Source of the DNA: Ferruginibacter sp.
GTDB lineage: Bacteria > Bacteroidota > Bacteroidia > Chitinophagales > Chitinophagaceae
NCBI GenBank assembly: GCA_025963635.1
Contig: JAOQAK010000056.1
Span: 62,001-126,000 of the forward strand
Direction of reading: 5' to 3'
Length of the DNA stretch: 64,000 nucleotides
Part shown: piece after piece, positions 36,662-46,065 of the stretch
Numbering within the stretch: the stretch's first letter is position 1
Layout: every line of letters begins with the position of its first letter
The notes under the pieces: model-generated
Database searches by the model: none
Told to the model about the DNA's origin: nothing
What the model saw: the letters and a program-made list of their open reading frames with translations, nothing else
Translations under genes and position numbers: made by a program

Positions 36662-37801
36662 ATGAAAGGAATAACATTGCCTGTCCTTGGGATTGCCGCT
36701 ATCTTTGCAACCTCGATAAGCTCTTGTAACAATCAAAAAAGTGACGATACAATGGAAACAAAGAAAGGCATAACGAAGGCCTCTTTTGGCCAGGCCGATG
36801 GAAAAGAAGTTTTTCTGTACACCCTAACCAACGCGAAGGGAACGCAGGTAAAAATTTCCACTTATGGCGGTGTAGTTACCTCCTGGATTGTGCCCGATAA
36901 AAACGACAAAAAATCAAGCATTGTATTAGGCTTCGATAGCTTAAGTGGCTACCTCGCGAAACCTCCTTATTTTGGCGCATTAATAGGCCGCTACGGCAAC
37001 CGCATTGCAAACGGTAAATTTAAAATTGATACTTCCGAATATACCTTGGCTACCAATAATGGGCGCAATCACCTGCATGGTGGTAACAAGGGCTTCGATA
37101 AAGTAGTATGGGAATCAGCCACCGAAAATGATTCTGTTCCTTCTTTAATGCTGAGTTACCTGAGTAAAGATGGAGAAGAAGGATATCCCGGAAATTTAAA
37201 TGTGGATGTTCGTTATACATTGACCGATGACAATGAATTGAAGATTGAATATTCCGCGAAAACGGATAAAGCAACGGTAGTAAATCTTACCAATCACAGT
37301 TATTTCAATTTAACCGGCAATGTGAGTAATACTATTCTCGATCACACACTGATGATTGATGCGGACAATTATACGCCGGTTGACAGCACCCTTATCCCAA
37401 CAGGAGAAATTAAACCCGTGAAAGGGACACCATTCGATTTTACAAAAGGGGAGAAGATAGGATTGAGGATCGACAGCGTAAAAGGCGGCTATGATCACAA
37501 CTTCGTTTTAAATAAAAAAGATTCAAGCCTGACTAAAGTGGCAAGTTTAAGCGATGATAAAAGCGGCAGAACGCTGGAAGTATTTACAACAGAGCCCGGC
37601 CTGCAATTTTATTCAGGCAATTTCTTAGATGGCAGCATTAAAACCAGCGACGGAAAAGCCATCAATCAACATAGCGCTTTATGCCTGGAAACACAGCATT
37701 TCCCGGACTCACCCAATCAGCCAAAATTTCCTTCTACGCTTTTATTGCCGGGTCAGCAGTATCATACTGTGACGGTTTATAAGATTTCGGTGAATAAGTA
37801 G
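36662..37801 (+). CDS. galM: Aldose 1-epimerase (mutarotase), lipoprotein
   Basis: A 379-residue GalM-fold protein with lipobox SISSC (Cys22), so it is exported. Marks: STYGGVVTSW, GALIGRYGNRIANGKF, NHLHGGNKGFDKVVW with the first catalytic region, NLTNHSYFNL with the catalytic His, and LCLETQHFPDSPN with the catalytic Glu. It should interconvert alpha and beta anomers of arabinose or galactose released outside the inner membrane, so that the symporter receives its preferred anomer. Slightly longer than cytoplasmic GalM because of the leader. Confidence 0.93.
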   Translation: MKGITLPVLGIAAIFATSISSCNNQKSDDTMETKKGITKASFGQADGKEVFLYTLTNAKGTQVKISTYGGVVTSWIVPDKNDKKSSIVLGFDSLSGYLAKPPYFGALIGRYGNRIANGKFKIDTSEYTLATNNGRNHLHGGNKGFDKVVWESATENDSVPSLMLSYLSKDGEEGYPGNLNVDVRYTLTDDNELKIEYSAKTDKATVVNLTNHSYFNLTGNVSNTILDHTLMIDADNYTPVDSTLIPTGEIKPVKGTPFDFTKGEKIGLRIDSVKGGYDHNFVLNKKDSSLTKVASLSDDKSGRTLEVFTTEPGLQFYSGNFLDGSIKTSDGKAINQHSALCLETQHFPDSPNQPKFPSTLLLPGQQYHTVTVYKISVNK

Positions 37802-37804
37802 ATG

Positions 37805-37859
37805 AATGGTCATTGGTCAATTGTGAATGGTGAATGGTGAATCAATGCCGTTTACTTAA
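37805..37859 (-). repeat. TGAATGG heptamers joined to dispersed repeat family 3, copy 3
   Basis: On the minus strand TTAAGTAAACGGCATTGATT is followed by CACCATTCACCATTCAC and degenerate heptamers. It is the inverted counterpart of the copies at 16879 and 27432. Confidence 0.78.
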
Positions 37860-37860
37860 A

Positions 37861-37939
37861 CGCCGTCAGGGTTTGTAACCGCTGACGGGGTTGGGCTAAC
37901 CCCGACGGCGGCTATCAGCCCTGTCGGCGGTTTATCAGG
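37861..37939. repeat. GC-rich nested imperfect inverted repeat
   Basis: An inner stem GGGGTT/AACCCC around GGGCT is enclosed by CCGCTGACG/CGGCGG, and again by CGCCGTCAGGG against CCCTGTCGGCGG. The block is much richer in GC than its surroundings and follows directly on the family 3 repeat. It may fold as a cruciform or RNA hairpin. Confidence 0.75.
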
Positions 37940-38010
37940 TATGAACGTATCCCTTGAATGGTCAATGGTTAATAGATCGTCGGCAGGGATGTTCTTTTTG
38001 TCGTTTCCCA

Positions 38011-38047
38011 TTGCTGTAAATGTACAAGTGAGTGACACAACGATGTT
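38011..38047 (+). repeat. Dispersed repeat family 1, copy C
   Basis: TTGCTGTAAATGTACAAG then GAGTGACACAACGATGTT; 36 of 37 positions agree with 16806-16842. It ends 98 bases before the transaldolase start, on the coding strand. Confidence 0.9.
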
Positions 38048-38145
38048 GAGCAATGAAAAACCGTTGGTTAAATAAATACTACTAAGAAATCCCAAAGCAT
38101 CGGAGCTACTTTGAAAAACAACACTAAACAAAATCAAAATATAAT

Positions 38146-38805
38146 ATGAAATTTTTTATCGACACGGCAAATCTTGCAGATATACGTGAAGCAAATGAAT
38201 TAGGAATACTGGATGGTGTTACCACCAATCCATCGTTGATGGCCAAAGAGAATATCAAAGGTGAAGCCGCCATCGCAAATCATTACAAAATCATTTGTGA
38301 AATAGTAGATGGTGATATCAGTGCCGAAGTGCTGTCTACCGAATTTGCTACCATCGTCGAAGAAGGAAAGAAACTGGCGGCAATTCACCCGAATATCGTT
38401 GTAAAAGTACCCATGATAAAAGAAGGTATAAAAGCAATCAAGTGGTTTACAGACAATGGAATTAAAACCAACTGTACGCTTATATTTAGCGCCGGCCAGG
38501 CTATTTTAGCTGCAAAAGCGGGTGCTACTTATGTTTCTCCTTTTATTGGCCGTATCGACGATAGTGGCTGGGACGGTGTTAAACTAATTGCACAGATCAG
38601 CAATATTTATAAGATCCAGGGTTTTGAAACACAGATTCTCGCAGCATCCATACGCAATGGCAACCATATCATCGCTTGCGCTGAAGCCGGCGCCAATGTT
38701 TGTACTTGTCCGCTTTCTTCGATCCTCGCTTTGCTAAAACATCCTTTGACAGATATTGGGTTAAAAACATTTTTAGCGGATGCCGAAAAAATGAAAGCTG
38801 AATAA
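38146..38805 (+). CDS. tal: Transaldolase, small MipB/TalC-type
   Basis: A 219-residue class I aldolase-fold enzyme. The Schiff-base lysine is Lys87 in VVKVPM. Two positions separate transaldolase from fructose-6-phosphate aldolase in this family (Gln59/Tyr131 in FsaA): here they are Glu61 in ISAEVL and Phe133 in SPFIGRID, the transaldolase pair. So it most likely transfers dihydroxyacetone between sedoheptulose 7-phosphate and glyceraldehyde 3-phosphate in the pentose phosphate pathway, which processes xylulose 5-phosphate from AraD. It ends before a strong terminator, closing the sugar locus. Confidence 0.93.
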   Translation: MKFFIDTANLADIREANELGILDGVTTNPSLMAKENIKGEAAIANHYKIICEIVDGDISAEVLSTEFATIVEEGKKLAAIHPNIVVKVPMIKEGIKAIKWFTDNGIKTNCTLIFSAGQAILAAKAGATYVSPFIGRIDDSGWDGVKLIAQISNIYKIQGFETQILAASIRNGNHIIACAEAGANVCTCPLSSILALLKHPLTDIGLKTFLADAEKMKAE

Positions 38806-38864
38806 TCGTGGTGAAGTGTTCTGCGATCTTTGCACAACATAATCTATAAGTTTTCTCCTTGATA

Positions 38865-38893
38865 GGCCAGCCATTTGAACGGCTGGCTTTTTT
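38865..38893 (+). terminator. Rho-independent terminator after tal
   Basis: GCCAGCC (38866-38872) pairs with GGCTGGC (38881-38887), loop ATTTGAAC, then six T. Confidence 0.92.
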
Positions 38894-38962
38894 ATGCATT
38901 TTAAATGGCGGAGAATACTTGCCAGTTCTTGAGCCATCTATAACCGGCAAATAACAAATTTT

Positions 38963-38994
38963 TTTGGGCGGTTTAATTTTGATTGATACATTTG
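38963..38994 (+). promoter_or_regulatory. Bacteroidota-type promoter of the ArsR-family gene
   Basis: TTTG (38963-38966), 20 bases, TACATTTG (38987-38994): a full match to the TTTG-N19-21-TAnnTTTG consensus, 20 bases before the start codon. Confidence 0.82.
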
Positions 38995-39005
38995 CATCTA
39001 TCAAT
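38982..39005. promoter_or_regulatory. Palindromic operator ATTGATA-N10-TATCAAT
   Basis: Perfect 7-base inverted arms overlap the -7 box and the transcription start of the ArsR-family gene, the place expected for autorepression. The left half extended to ATTGATACATTT recurs before the efflux operon. Confidence 0.78.
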
Positions 39006-39013
39006 GTATTCAC

Positions 39014-39307
39014 ATGGAACTGAAGCAGATTGAAAAGATTTCCAAGGCATTGGGTGATATTAACCGTCTCAGGATACTGGCGAACATGGCGGCCGGCGGC
39101 GGTTTGATTCAATGTGCTAAAATAATCAACGATACAGAACTCGCGCAACCTTCCGTGAGTCATCATGTTAAAACGCTAGTTGAAGCAGGGTTGATTGAGC
39201 CGGAAAAAGAAGGACGCTGCTATAGTTATTCGCTTAACCGCGTTTTATTAAAGGAATTTATTAAAGAGCTCACTGTTATTTCAGGTGAATCAATTAATGC
39301 AGAATAA
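39014..39307 (+). CDS. ArsR-family winged-helix repressor
   Basis: A 97-residue helix-turn-helix protein: KALGDINRLRILANMA at the start, recognition helix ELAQPSVSHHVKTLVEAGLI, and the wing EKEGRCYSYSLN. The ELCVCDL metal motif of ArsR/SmtB is absent and only single cysteines remain (in LIQCAKI and GRCYSY), so the inducer may be an organic compound or redox signal rather than arsenite. It has its own promoter and palindrome, and precedes an RND efflux operon that it probably represses. Confidence 0.9.
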   Translation: MELKQIEKISKALGDINRLRILANMAAGGGLIQCAKIINDTELAQPSVSHHVKTLVEAGLIEPEKEGRCYSYSLNRVLLKEFIKELTVISGESINAE

Positions 39308-39339
39308 CATGCCGCTTTATAAGCAGGAGATATAAAAAA

Positions 39340-39352
39340 ATTGATACATTTA
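39340..39352 (+). promoter_or_regulatory. Candidate repressor half-site before the efflux operon
   Basis: ATTGATACATTT is identical over 12 bases to the left half of the operator at 38982. The right half is missing (ACGGCTTTATTC). It lies about 120 bases before the TolC-type start, in the only gap where the operon promoter can be. Confidence 0.5.
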
Positions 39353-39473
39353 CGGCTTTATTCTTGTACACTGAGCGTGACATACATTTTTTTTATTTTG
39401 AGAATTGTGCTTACCGGTTGCTAAACTTATTGGAAAATCCATTAAAAGAATAAATATAATACCCGTATTCAAT

Positions 39474-40823
39474 ATGATTCAACGCAAGATAAAAATACCC
39501 ATTCGGATAAGACTAATAATTGCAACCGGGTTAATGATATCGTTTCCTTTTTCACTTTTTTCGCAGGCCGATCTGAAGGATAGTTTGCTGTCTGAAGTCA
39601 CCATAAAAAGTGCAGTAGATTATGCAATTGCCCACCAACCCCGGGTCAGGCAATCGCTGGTTGATGAGGAAACAGTAGAATCTACTATCAGGAGTAAACT
39701 TTCTGAAATTTATCCCCAGGTAAATTTCAACTATAGCCTCCAGCACAATTTCATCATCCAAACAAGTGTTATTGGCGGAAACCCAGTGAGACTCGGCGTT
39801 AACAATACTTCTTACGGTCAGTTTACGGTTTCTCAGTCTATTTTTGATAAGGACGTTTTGCTGGCAAACCGCACCCGTAAAGATGTTCGCCTGCAGGCAA
39901 GGCAGTATACCAGCAACAATAAAATTGATATCGCCGCAGAAGTTTCCAAAGCTTTTTATGATGTATTGTCTACCAGGCAGCAGATAGATATCTCCAATGA
40001 AAACATTGTAAGAATTGCGCGGAGCCTGAAAGATGCATACAACCAGTACAAATCAGGCATTGTTGATAAGATAGATTATAAACGGGCAACCATTACACTT
40101 AATAATGCCAATGCGGCAAAAAAAAGTAATGAAGAATTGCTGAAGGCCAAACTGGAATATCTTAAATCGCTGATGGGATACCCTGTTTCGGGATCGCTGA
40201 ATATTGTTTATGACAGCACCCGGATGATGAGTGAAATACAGTTAGACACTTTGCAGGCCCCCGATTACAATGCAAGGATCGAATACCGGTTGCTCGAAAC
40301 GCAAAGAAGGCTGTTGCAATACAATGTGCAATATAATAAATGGAGCTATCTGCCCTCGGTTTCTGCCAACGGCGCATACAATTTGAATTATCAAAATAAT
40401 AATTTCGGTAAGGTTTACTCGAATAATTATCCTAACTCATTTGCTGCCATTACGCTGAGCTTTCCTATTTTCCAGGGAGGTAAACGAAAGGCAGAAACCC
40501 GCATCGCCGAGTTGCAACTACAAAGAAATGAGTTAGATATTATCAACCTGAGAAGCAATATTAATGCTGACCATGCACAGGCGCTGGCAATGTACAAGAG
40601 TAACCTGCAAAATTATCTCGCATTGAAAGAAAATCTTGCACTCGCCAAAGAAGTGTATGATGTTATCCAGTTGCAATATCGCTCAGGTATCAAAACCTAC
40701 CTCGAAGTGATCACTTCAGAATCGGACCTGCGTACATCACAAATTAATTACTATACCGCCATGTACCAGTTACTTGAAAGTAAAGTAGATGTACAAAAAG
40801 CGCTGGGCCAAATCAACTATTAA
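39474..40823 (+). CDS. TolC-family outer-membrane efflux protein
   Basis: A 449-residue outer-membrane factor. Signal peptide MIQRKIKIPIRIRLIIATGL ends near LFSQAD. Two repeated helical arms are seen (AVDYAIAHQPRVRQSLVDEE and a matching second half with LALAKEVYDVIQLQYRSG), the standard TolC repeat. ATG 39474 gives the signal peptide; a TTG at 39405 does not. It leads the operon with the adaptor 40 bases and the pump 1.2 kb downstream. Together they form a tripartite pump. Confidence 0.93.
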   Translation: MIQRKIKIPIRIRLIIATGLMISFPFSLFSQADLKDSLLSEVTIKSAVDYAIAHQPRVRQSLVDEETVESTIRSKLSEIYPQVNFNYSLQHNFIIQTSVIGGNPVRLGVNNTSYGQFTVSQSIFDKDVLLANRTRKDVRLQARQYTSNNKIDIAAEVSKAFYDVLSTRQQIDISNENIVRIARSLKDAYNQYKSGIVDKIDYKRATITLNNANAAKKSNEELLKAKLEYLKSLMGYPVSGSLNIVYDSTRMMSEIQLDTLQAPDYNARIEYRLLETQRRLLQYNVQYNKWSYLPSVSANGAYNLNYQNNNFGKVYSNNYPNSFAAITLSFPIFQGGKRKAETRIAELQLQRNELDIINLRSNINADHAQALAMYKSNLQNYLALKENLALAKEVYDVIQLQYRSGIKTYLEVITSESDLRTSQINYYTAMYQLLESKVDVQKALGQINY

Positions 40824-40863
40824 TACATTTTCAAGCACATCAATCATTTAAATTACGCATCGT

Positions 40864-42006
40864 ATGTCTTTAGATTCCCTTTATAAATATTTCGGTTTTG
40901 CCGTTGTTCTGTTAATGGCTGCCTGTTCGGATAAAAAGCCGGTTGCGCCTGCTGCACCGCCGCCAGCAAAGGTGAATGTTCAGGAAGTTCGCTTAACCGA
41001 TGCAGTCTATTATGATGAATATCCCGCCACCGTGACGCCGTTAAACCAGGTGGAACTTCGACCACAGGTAAATGGATTTATAACCGGCGTTTACTTCAGA
41101 GACGGCGAAAGAGTACCAAAAGGAAAATTGCTGTACTCAATAGATGAACAACTCTATTCTGCCAATTACCAGCAGGCGGTTGCCAATTTAATGGTACAGC
41201 AAGCCAATATGAACAAGGCACAAAAAGATGCCGACCGCTATCACGAGTTGGATAAAAACGATGCGGTGGCGAAACAATTAGTGGATAATGCAGATGCAGC
41301 ATTGGAGGTGGCGAAAAAACAGGCCGATGCTTCCAAGGCAAATATCCGTGCGGTTCAAACCAGTGTAAAGTATACAAAGGTATATGCACCTTTTGATGGA
41401 GTGATTGGCATCTCTGCGGTAAAAGTAGGTACCGCGGTTACGGCCGGGCAAACTGTACTAAATACAATTTCCTCTGATAAAGAACTGGGTGTGGATTTCA
41501 ATGTGGATCAAAAAGAAATTTACCGGTTTACCAAACTGATGGTTGATAAACAAAAAGCAACGGATACAATTTTTTCACTGGTATTTGGAAATGATGTGTA
41601 CCCTTATCCCGGTAAAATTGCCTTGCTCGACCGGGCGGTAAATGCGCAAACCGGTACCATCAAAGCAAGGCTCATCTTTCCCAACACTAAAAATTTACTG
41701 GTTGCCGGGATGAACGGAACCGTACGGGTTAAGAACAATGCATCTACTATGTCGGTAATCATACCCTACAAAGCCGTTACAGAACAACTGGGTGAATTTT
41801 TTGTGTACGTGCCAAATGACAGCAATAAGGTTTCACAACGCAAAGTGGTGCTGGGCAAACAGATTGGCAGCGACATTATTATTCAGCATGGATTAGAAAA
41901 AGGCGAAAAAGTGGTAGTCGAAGGTGTTCAAAATTTAAGAGAGGGGGCATCGATTGATACAAAACCAGTTTCCCCGCCGTCAACCGGTGCAGCGCAAAAG
42001 AAATAA
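40864..42006 (+). CDS. RND efflux periplasmic adaptor (membrane fusion protein)
   Basis: A 380-residue AcrA/MexA-type lipoprotein with lipobox LLMAAC (Cys20) and a Pro/Ala-rich stretch after it. The lipoyl halves are seen in VELRPQVNGFITGVYFRDGE and VYAPFDGVIGISAVKVGTAV, with a short helical hairpin of about 70 residues between them. The last region (QKVVLGKQIGSDIIIQHG-type) is the membrane-proximal domain. It joins the RND pump to the TolC protein. Confidence 0.95.
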   Translation: MSLDSLYKYFGFAVVLLMAACSDKKPVAPAAPPPAKVNVQEVRLTDAVYYDEYPATVTPLNQVELRPQVNGFITGVYFRDGERVPKGKLLYSIDEQLYSANYQQAVANLMVQQANMNKAQKDADRYHELDKNDAVAKQLVDNADAALEVAKKQADASKANIRAVQTSVKYTKVYAPFDGVIGISAVKVGTAVTAGQTVLNTISSDKELGVDFNVDQKEIYRFTKLMVDKQKATDTIFSLVFGNDVYPYPGKIALLDRAVNAQTGTIKARLIFPNTKNLLVAGMNGTVRVKNNASTMSVIIPYKAVTEQLGEFFVYVPNDSNKVSQRKVVLGKQIGSDIIIQHGLEKGEKVVVEGVQNLREGASIDTKPVSPPSTGAAQKK

Positions 42007-42054
42007 TCATCCAAACATTCAATAACCTGCCCAAGGTTATTAAAGAAAATAAAT

Positions 42055-45000
42055 ATGGTAGCAGATACTTTTATAAAAAGACCGGTTACAGCTATAGTGA
42101 TCTCTATAGTAATTGTGTTGGTGGGATTAATATCACTCAGCATTTTACCCGTTGCCCAATACCCGGATATTACGCCACCCACCGTTACTATCAGTGGCAA
42201 TTTTACCGGGGCAGATGCACAAACCGTGGAGCAAACCACTACCACGGCCATTGAAACACAGGTGAACGGTACACCGGGCATGACTTATATGTCGAGCAAC
42301 AGTACAGCAAGCGGCCAAAGCAGCATCAATGTAAATTTTGAGATTGGCACGGATATCAATATCGCGGCGCTGGATGTACAGAATCGTGTGAGCGTTGCCC
42401 AGCCTTCATTGCCTGATGTGGTAAAGCGTTTAGGGTTATTGGTTCGTAAACGCAATCCAAGTATCATGGTGGCGCTGGCCTTGTACTCACCGAATGGCAC
42501 ACATGACGCCACCTTTCTCGGTAACTATGCCAACATCTATCTAAAGGATGCTTTGCAGCGTGTTAAAGGAGTTGGCGATATCGTTTCCCGTGCAGATGAT
42601 TTTGGAATGCGTATCTGGCTCAATCCTGAAAAGCTGGCCAATCTAGGGATGACCACAACTGATATTACAGCTGCATTGACGGAACAAAACCTGCAGGTAG
42701 CTGCAGGAACAGTAGGTAACAATCCGCAGCCTGTTGCACAGGCATTTGAATACAGTGTGCTTACAAACAGCCGCATCAATACCAGGGAGCAGTTTGAAAA
42801 TATTATTGTTAAAACGATTCCTGCAACGGGCACCCTGGTGTACCTGAAAGATGTGGCGAGAGTAGAGCTTGGCAAATTTGATTATGGCAGCAATGCCTAT
42901 GCAAGTGGAAAACCTGCTGCATTTGTACTGATCTACCAGGCGCCAGGCGCCAATGCCCTCGACACGTATGAAGGCATCACCAAAGCTTTAACCGAACTTA
43001 AAAAAACTTTTCCGAAAGATGTAGACTACACAATACCGCTCGAAACTGTATCAGTAGTTAAATCCTCCATCAAAGAAGTGTTGACTACATTGGTGGAAGC
43101 ATTGCTGCTGGTGGTTTTGGTGGTATTTCTCTTTTTGCAAAGCTGGCGTGCAACACTGATTTGCATATTGGCCATCCCGGTTTCACTCATCGGAACATTT
43201 ATCTTTTTTATACCCTTTGGATTCACAATTAACACCCTTACGCTCTTTGCCTTTGTACTGGCTATTGGCATAGTGGTGGACGATGCCATTGTAGTGGTGG
43301 AAGCTGTGCAGCATTACATTGATCACGCAAAACTATCCGCAAAAGAAGCTACTAAAATGGCCATGAAGGATATCTCTGCACCGGTAATCGCCATCGCACT
43401 GATCCTTGCTGCCGTGTTTGTGCCGGTTGGTTTTGTCCCCGGTATTGTAGGGCGCCTTTACCAGCAATTTGCCATTACCATTGCGGTGTCTGTACTGATT
43501 TCTGCCTTCGTTGCGCTTTCTCTTACACCCGCTCTATGTTCCATGATGCTGAAACCATCCAAAACTGAAACGGATAAAAGGAATGTGCTTGATAAATTTT
43601 TTGCATCGTTCAATAACTGGTTTGGCAAATTGACTTCTTCCTATACGAGGGGAGTAGGTAAATGGATTCGGGCGACCCCCATTGTGCTTGTGATGCTGGT
43701 TTGCCTGTTTGTTGGATTGTTCTTTTTGTTTAAAAACAAACCTTCCGGTTTTATACCTTCTGAAGATGAAGGGCGCTTATATGTTACCTACGAAATGGCC
43801 GAAGCAGCTTCCACCACAAGGAGTAAAGAAATACTGCTGACCATTATGAAGCGGGTGGAGAGTATTCCTGGTGTAAGACTTGTTGGAGGATTGGCCGGAC
43901 TTAACATCATCAGTTTCTCAAACAAATCGAATGTGGGTACCATGTTTGTAAACCTGCTCCCATGGGATGACCGTAAATCGAAGGAAATGCAACTGAAAAA
44001 CATCCTTGCCGAAGTTCAGAAACGTACCGCGGATATTAAAGAAGCAAGAATTTTAGCGATTGCGCCACCTGCCATCCCAGGCCTTGGAGCCACCGCAGGT
44101 TTCACATTCGAACTGCAGCAAACCACCAGTACGGATAGCATTCAGCAGTTTGAAGTAGTGGCCCGTAAGTTTTTAGCAGAGCTGAACAAGCGGCCGGAGA
44201 TCGGTATGGCATATACCTTCTTTACTACCCGTACACCGGGCTACCAGGCGGATGTAGACAAAGAAAAAGCAAAACAGCTGGGCGTTGCTGTGTCAGATGT
44301 GTACAGTACAATGTCAACATTATTGGGGAGCAGTTATATCAATGATTTCAATTTATATGGAAGAAACTTCAGGGTAGTTGCACAGGGAGATACCAGCTTC
44401 CGGTCGTCCATTGCAGAAGTGGGAAAATATTACGTACGCAATAACCAGGGCGGCATGATACCATTAAGCTCTTTGCTTACAACTAAAATCGTCGAAAATC
44501 CAACACTGATTTCGCATTATAATATCTACCGGTCCATTGAAATCAACGGTTCACCCAAACCCGGCGTAAGTAGCGGGCAGGCGATCGAAGCGTTAAGACA
44601 GGTAGCAGCGCAAACTTTACCAAGCGGTTACGGGTATGAATTTTCGGGCTTGAGCCGCGAAGAGATTAAGGCAGGTGATAGTACCATTACCATTTTTTCG
44701 GTATCCATTATTTTCGTCTTTCTTTTTCTTGCAGCATTGTACGAAAGCTGGTCTGTGCCATTTTCCGTGCTTTTTGCGGTACCAATCGGGGCTTTCGGAT
44801 CGATCCTAACCTTAACTTTTTTGCCGAATCTTACCAATAATGTTTATGCCCAGATCGGGCTGATCACACTGATCGGACTGGCTGCAAAAAACGCCATCCT
44901 GATTGTGGAATTTGCCAAGGAAAGGGTAGACCGTGGGGTAGAGATCATACCGGCGACATTGCAGGCGGTGCAATTGCGCCTTCGCCCGATCATCATGACT

Positions 45001-45252
45001 TCAATGGCTTTTATATTGGGAGTGCTTCCATTGGCATTTGCCAGCGGTGCGGCAGCGGAGTCGCGTAAAACGATTGGCTGGACTGTTTTTGGAGGGATGT
45101 TATCGGCAACGGCGCTGGCGATATTTGTGGTACCGGTGCTTTTTGTATTTATTACCAAGCTATCCTACACTAAAAGATTAAAGCAGTTGAAAAAGGAAAT
45201 GCAAAACCAGGCCGATGTAGATCAGTCAATTATTGAAGGAAATGTTGGATAA
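42055..45252 (+). CDS. RND multidrug efflux pump, HAE1 (AcrB-like)
   Basis: A 1065-residue inner-membrane proton antiporter with 12 membrane helices and two large periplasmic loops. Proton-relay residues are the Asp pair in LAIGIVVDDAIVVVEAV (helix 4) and Lys in GLAAKNAILIVEFAKE (helix 10). The N-terminal FIKRPVTAIVISIVIVLVG and the SILPVAQYPDITPPTV entry are typical of HAE1 drug pumps rather than metal pumps. The substrate is not predictable. Last gene of the operon; 74 bases to the convergent DinB-like gene with no clear terminator. Confidence 0.96.
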   Translation: MVADTFIKRPVTAIVISIVIVLVGLISLSILPVAQYPDITPPTVTISGNFTGADAQTVEQTTTTAIETQVNGTPGMTYMSSNSTASGQSSINVNFEIGTDINIAALDVQNRVSVAQPSLPDVVKRLGLLVRKRNPSIMVALALYSPNGTHDATFLGNYANIYLKDALQRVKGVGDIVSRADDFGMRIWLNPEKLANLGMTTTDITAALTEQNLQVAAGTVGNNPQPVAQAFEYSVLTNSRINTREQFENIIVKTIPATGTLVYLKDVARVELGKFDYGSNAYASGKPAAFVLIYQAPGANALDTYEGITKALTELKKTFPKDVDYTIPLETVSVVKSSIKEVLTTLVEALLLVVLVVFLFLQSWRATLICILAIPVSLIGTFIFFIPFGFTINTLTLFAFVLAIGIVVDDAIVVVEAVQHYIDHAKLSAKEATKMAMKDISAPVIAIALILAAVFVPVGFVPGIVGRLYQQFAITIAVSVLISAFVALSLTPALCSMMLKPSKTETDKRNVLDKFFASFNNWFGKLTSSYTRGVGKWIRATPIVLVMLVCLFVGLFFLFKNKPSGFIPSEDEGRLYVTYEMAEAASTTRSKEILLTIMKRVESIPGVRLVGGLAGLNIISFSNKSNVGTMFVNLLPWDDRKSKEMQLKNILAEVQKRTADIKEARILAIAPPAIPGLGATAGFTFELQQTTSTDSIQQFEVVARKFLAELNKRPEIGMAYTFFTTRTPGYQADVDKEKAKQLGVAVSDVYSTMSTLLGSSYINDFNLYGRNFRVVAQGDTSFRSSIAEVGKYYVRNNQGGMIPLSSLLTTKIVENPTLISHYNIYRSIEINGSPKPGVSSGQAIEALRQVAAQTLPSGYGYEFSGLSREEIKAGDSTITIFSVSIIFVFLFLAALYESWSVPFSVLFAVPIGAFGSILTLTFLPNLTNNVYAQIGLITLIGLAAKNAILIVEFAKERVDRGVEIIPATLQAVQLRLRPIIMTSMAFILGVLPLAFASGAAAESRKTIGWTVFGGMLSATALAIFVVPVLFVFITKLSYTKRLKQLKKEMQNQADVDQSIIEGNVG

Positions 45253-45326
45253 GTATACACCTAAATACATGAGCCAGGATTATCGATAGTCTTATATTAT
45301 TTATCGCTGGTAGGAAAGAGTAACTG

Positions 45327-45851
45327 TCAATTCTGAATTGGACCGTTTTTCGCTACGGCTGCCGTAACCAGCAACTGACCAACGTGACGCATGGTGTGTT
45401 CGGCAGCGTGAAATAAAAGTCCGATCACCGTCGAAGGTAGTCCGGCTCTTCCGACCCCGCGATAATCTGTGAGGGTATGTTCATTGGTTATTTTCAGTTG
45501 CTCTATAGCTTTAGCCACCTGTTTATCAAACCTAATGACTAGCTCATTGGTGACAATTCCGTGTTCAGCATTTTTTCCTTCGGCAGCTAATTGATCAAAT
45601 TGTAGCTGGCTGAGTTGCTCATTTCTTGCGTAAGCAAACACCCTGTCGAGCACCCCGCTCAGGTGTTGCAAATGAAAGCCCGCGGAAGCCATCCCTGCAG
45701 GCCGTTCCCAAAGCAAGGTCGACGGAAAGTCTATCATGATTTCAGCTACTTCTTCCCGGGCCTGCAATAATGCATGTGCTACAGGTTGTAAAAGGGGAGG
45801 TATTCCAGGTACGGGGCCTCTTTGCCAGACTTCAGTTTTTTGTGTTGCCAT
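45327..45851 (-). CDS. DinB-like four-helix metal-binding protein
   Basis: A 174-residue protein of the DinB/YfiT superfamily. Metal-site histidines are in GFHLQHLSGVLDRVF (near residue 58) and HAAEHTMRHVGQLL (near 150). No signal peptide. Many members are bacillithiol-S-transferase-like or of unknown role, so no reaction is claimed. Convergent with the efflux operon. Confidence 0.88.
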   Translation of the reverse strand: MATQKTEVWQRGPVPGIPPLLQPVAHALLQAREEVAEIMIDFPSTLLWERPAGMASAGFHLQHLSGVLDRVFAYARNEQLSQLQFDQLAAEGKNAEHGIVTNELVIRFDKQVAKAIEQLKITNEHTLTDYRGVGRAGLPSTVIGLLFHAAEHTMRHVGQLLVTAAVAKNGPIQN

Positions 45852-46065
45852 ATGCTATGTTGTATAATAAAAATACACTTAGTTTTTAAACCGAAGGACA
45901 TACAACCCTTCAACGGCTTATTCCCACCGTGCTGTACAGGCGCGGGAACAAAGGCATATACATTGAGGGGCAAAATGTAAAAAGATCGGACGGGTCATTT
46001 TTTGATGATAGATACAATAAATATTTTCATCAATTTCAATTCGACTAAATGAGCGAGCCTTTGTC

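Noticed and set aside
45779..45973. Open frame of 64 codons on the minus strand overlapping the DinB-like gene
   Set aside because: It overlaps the start of a real gene in another frame and its translation has no protein-like pattern.
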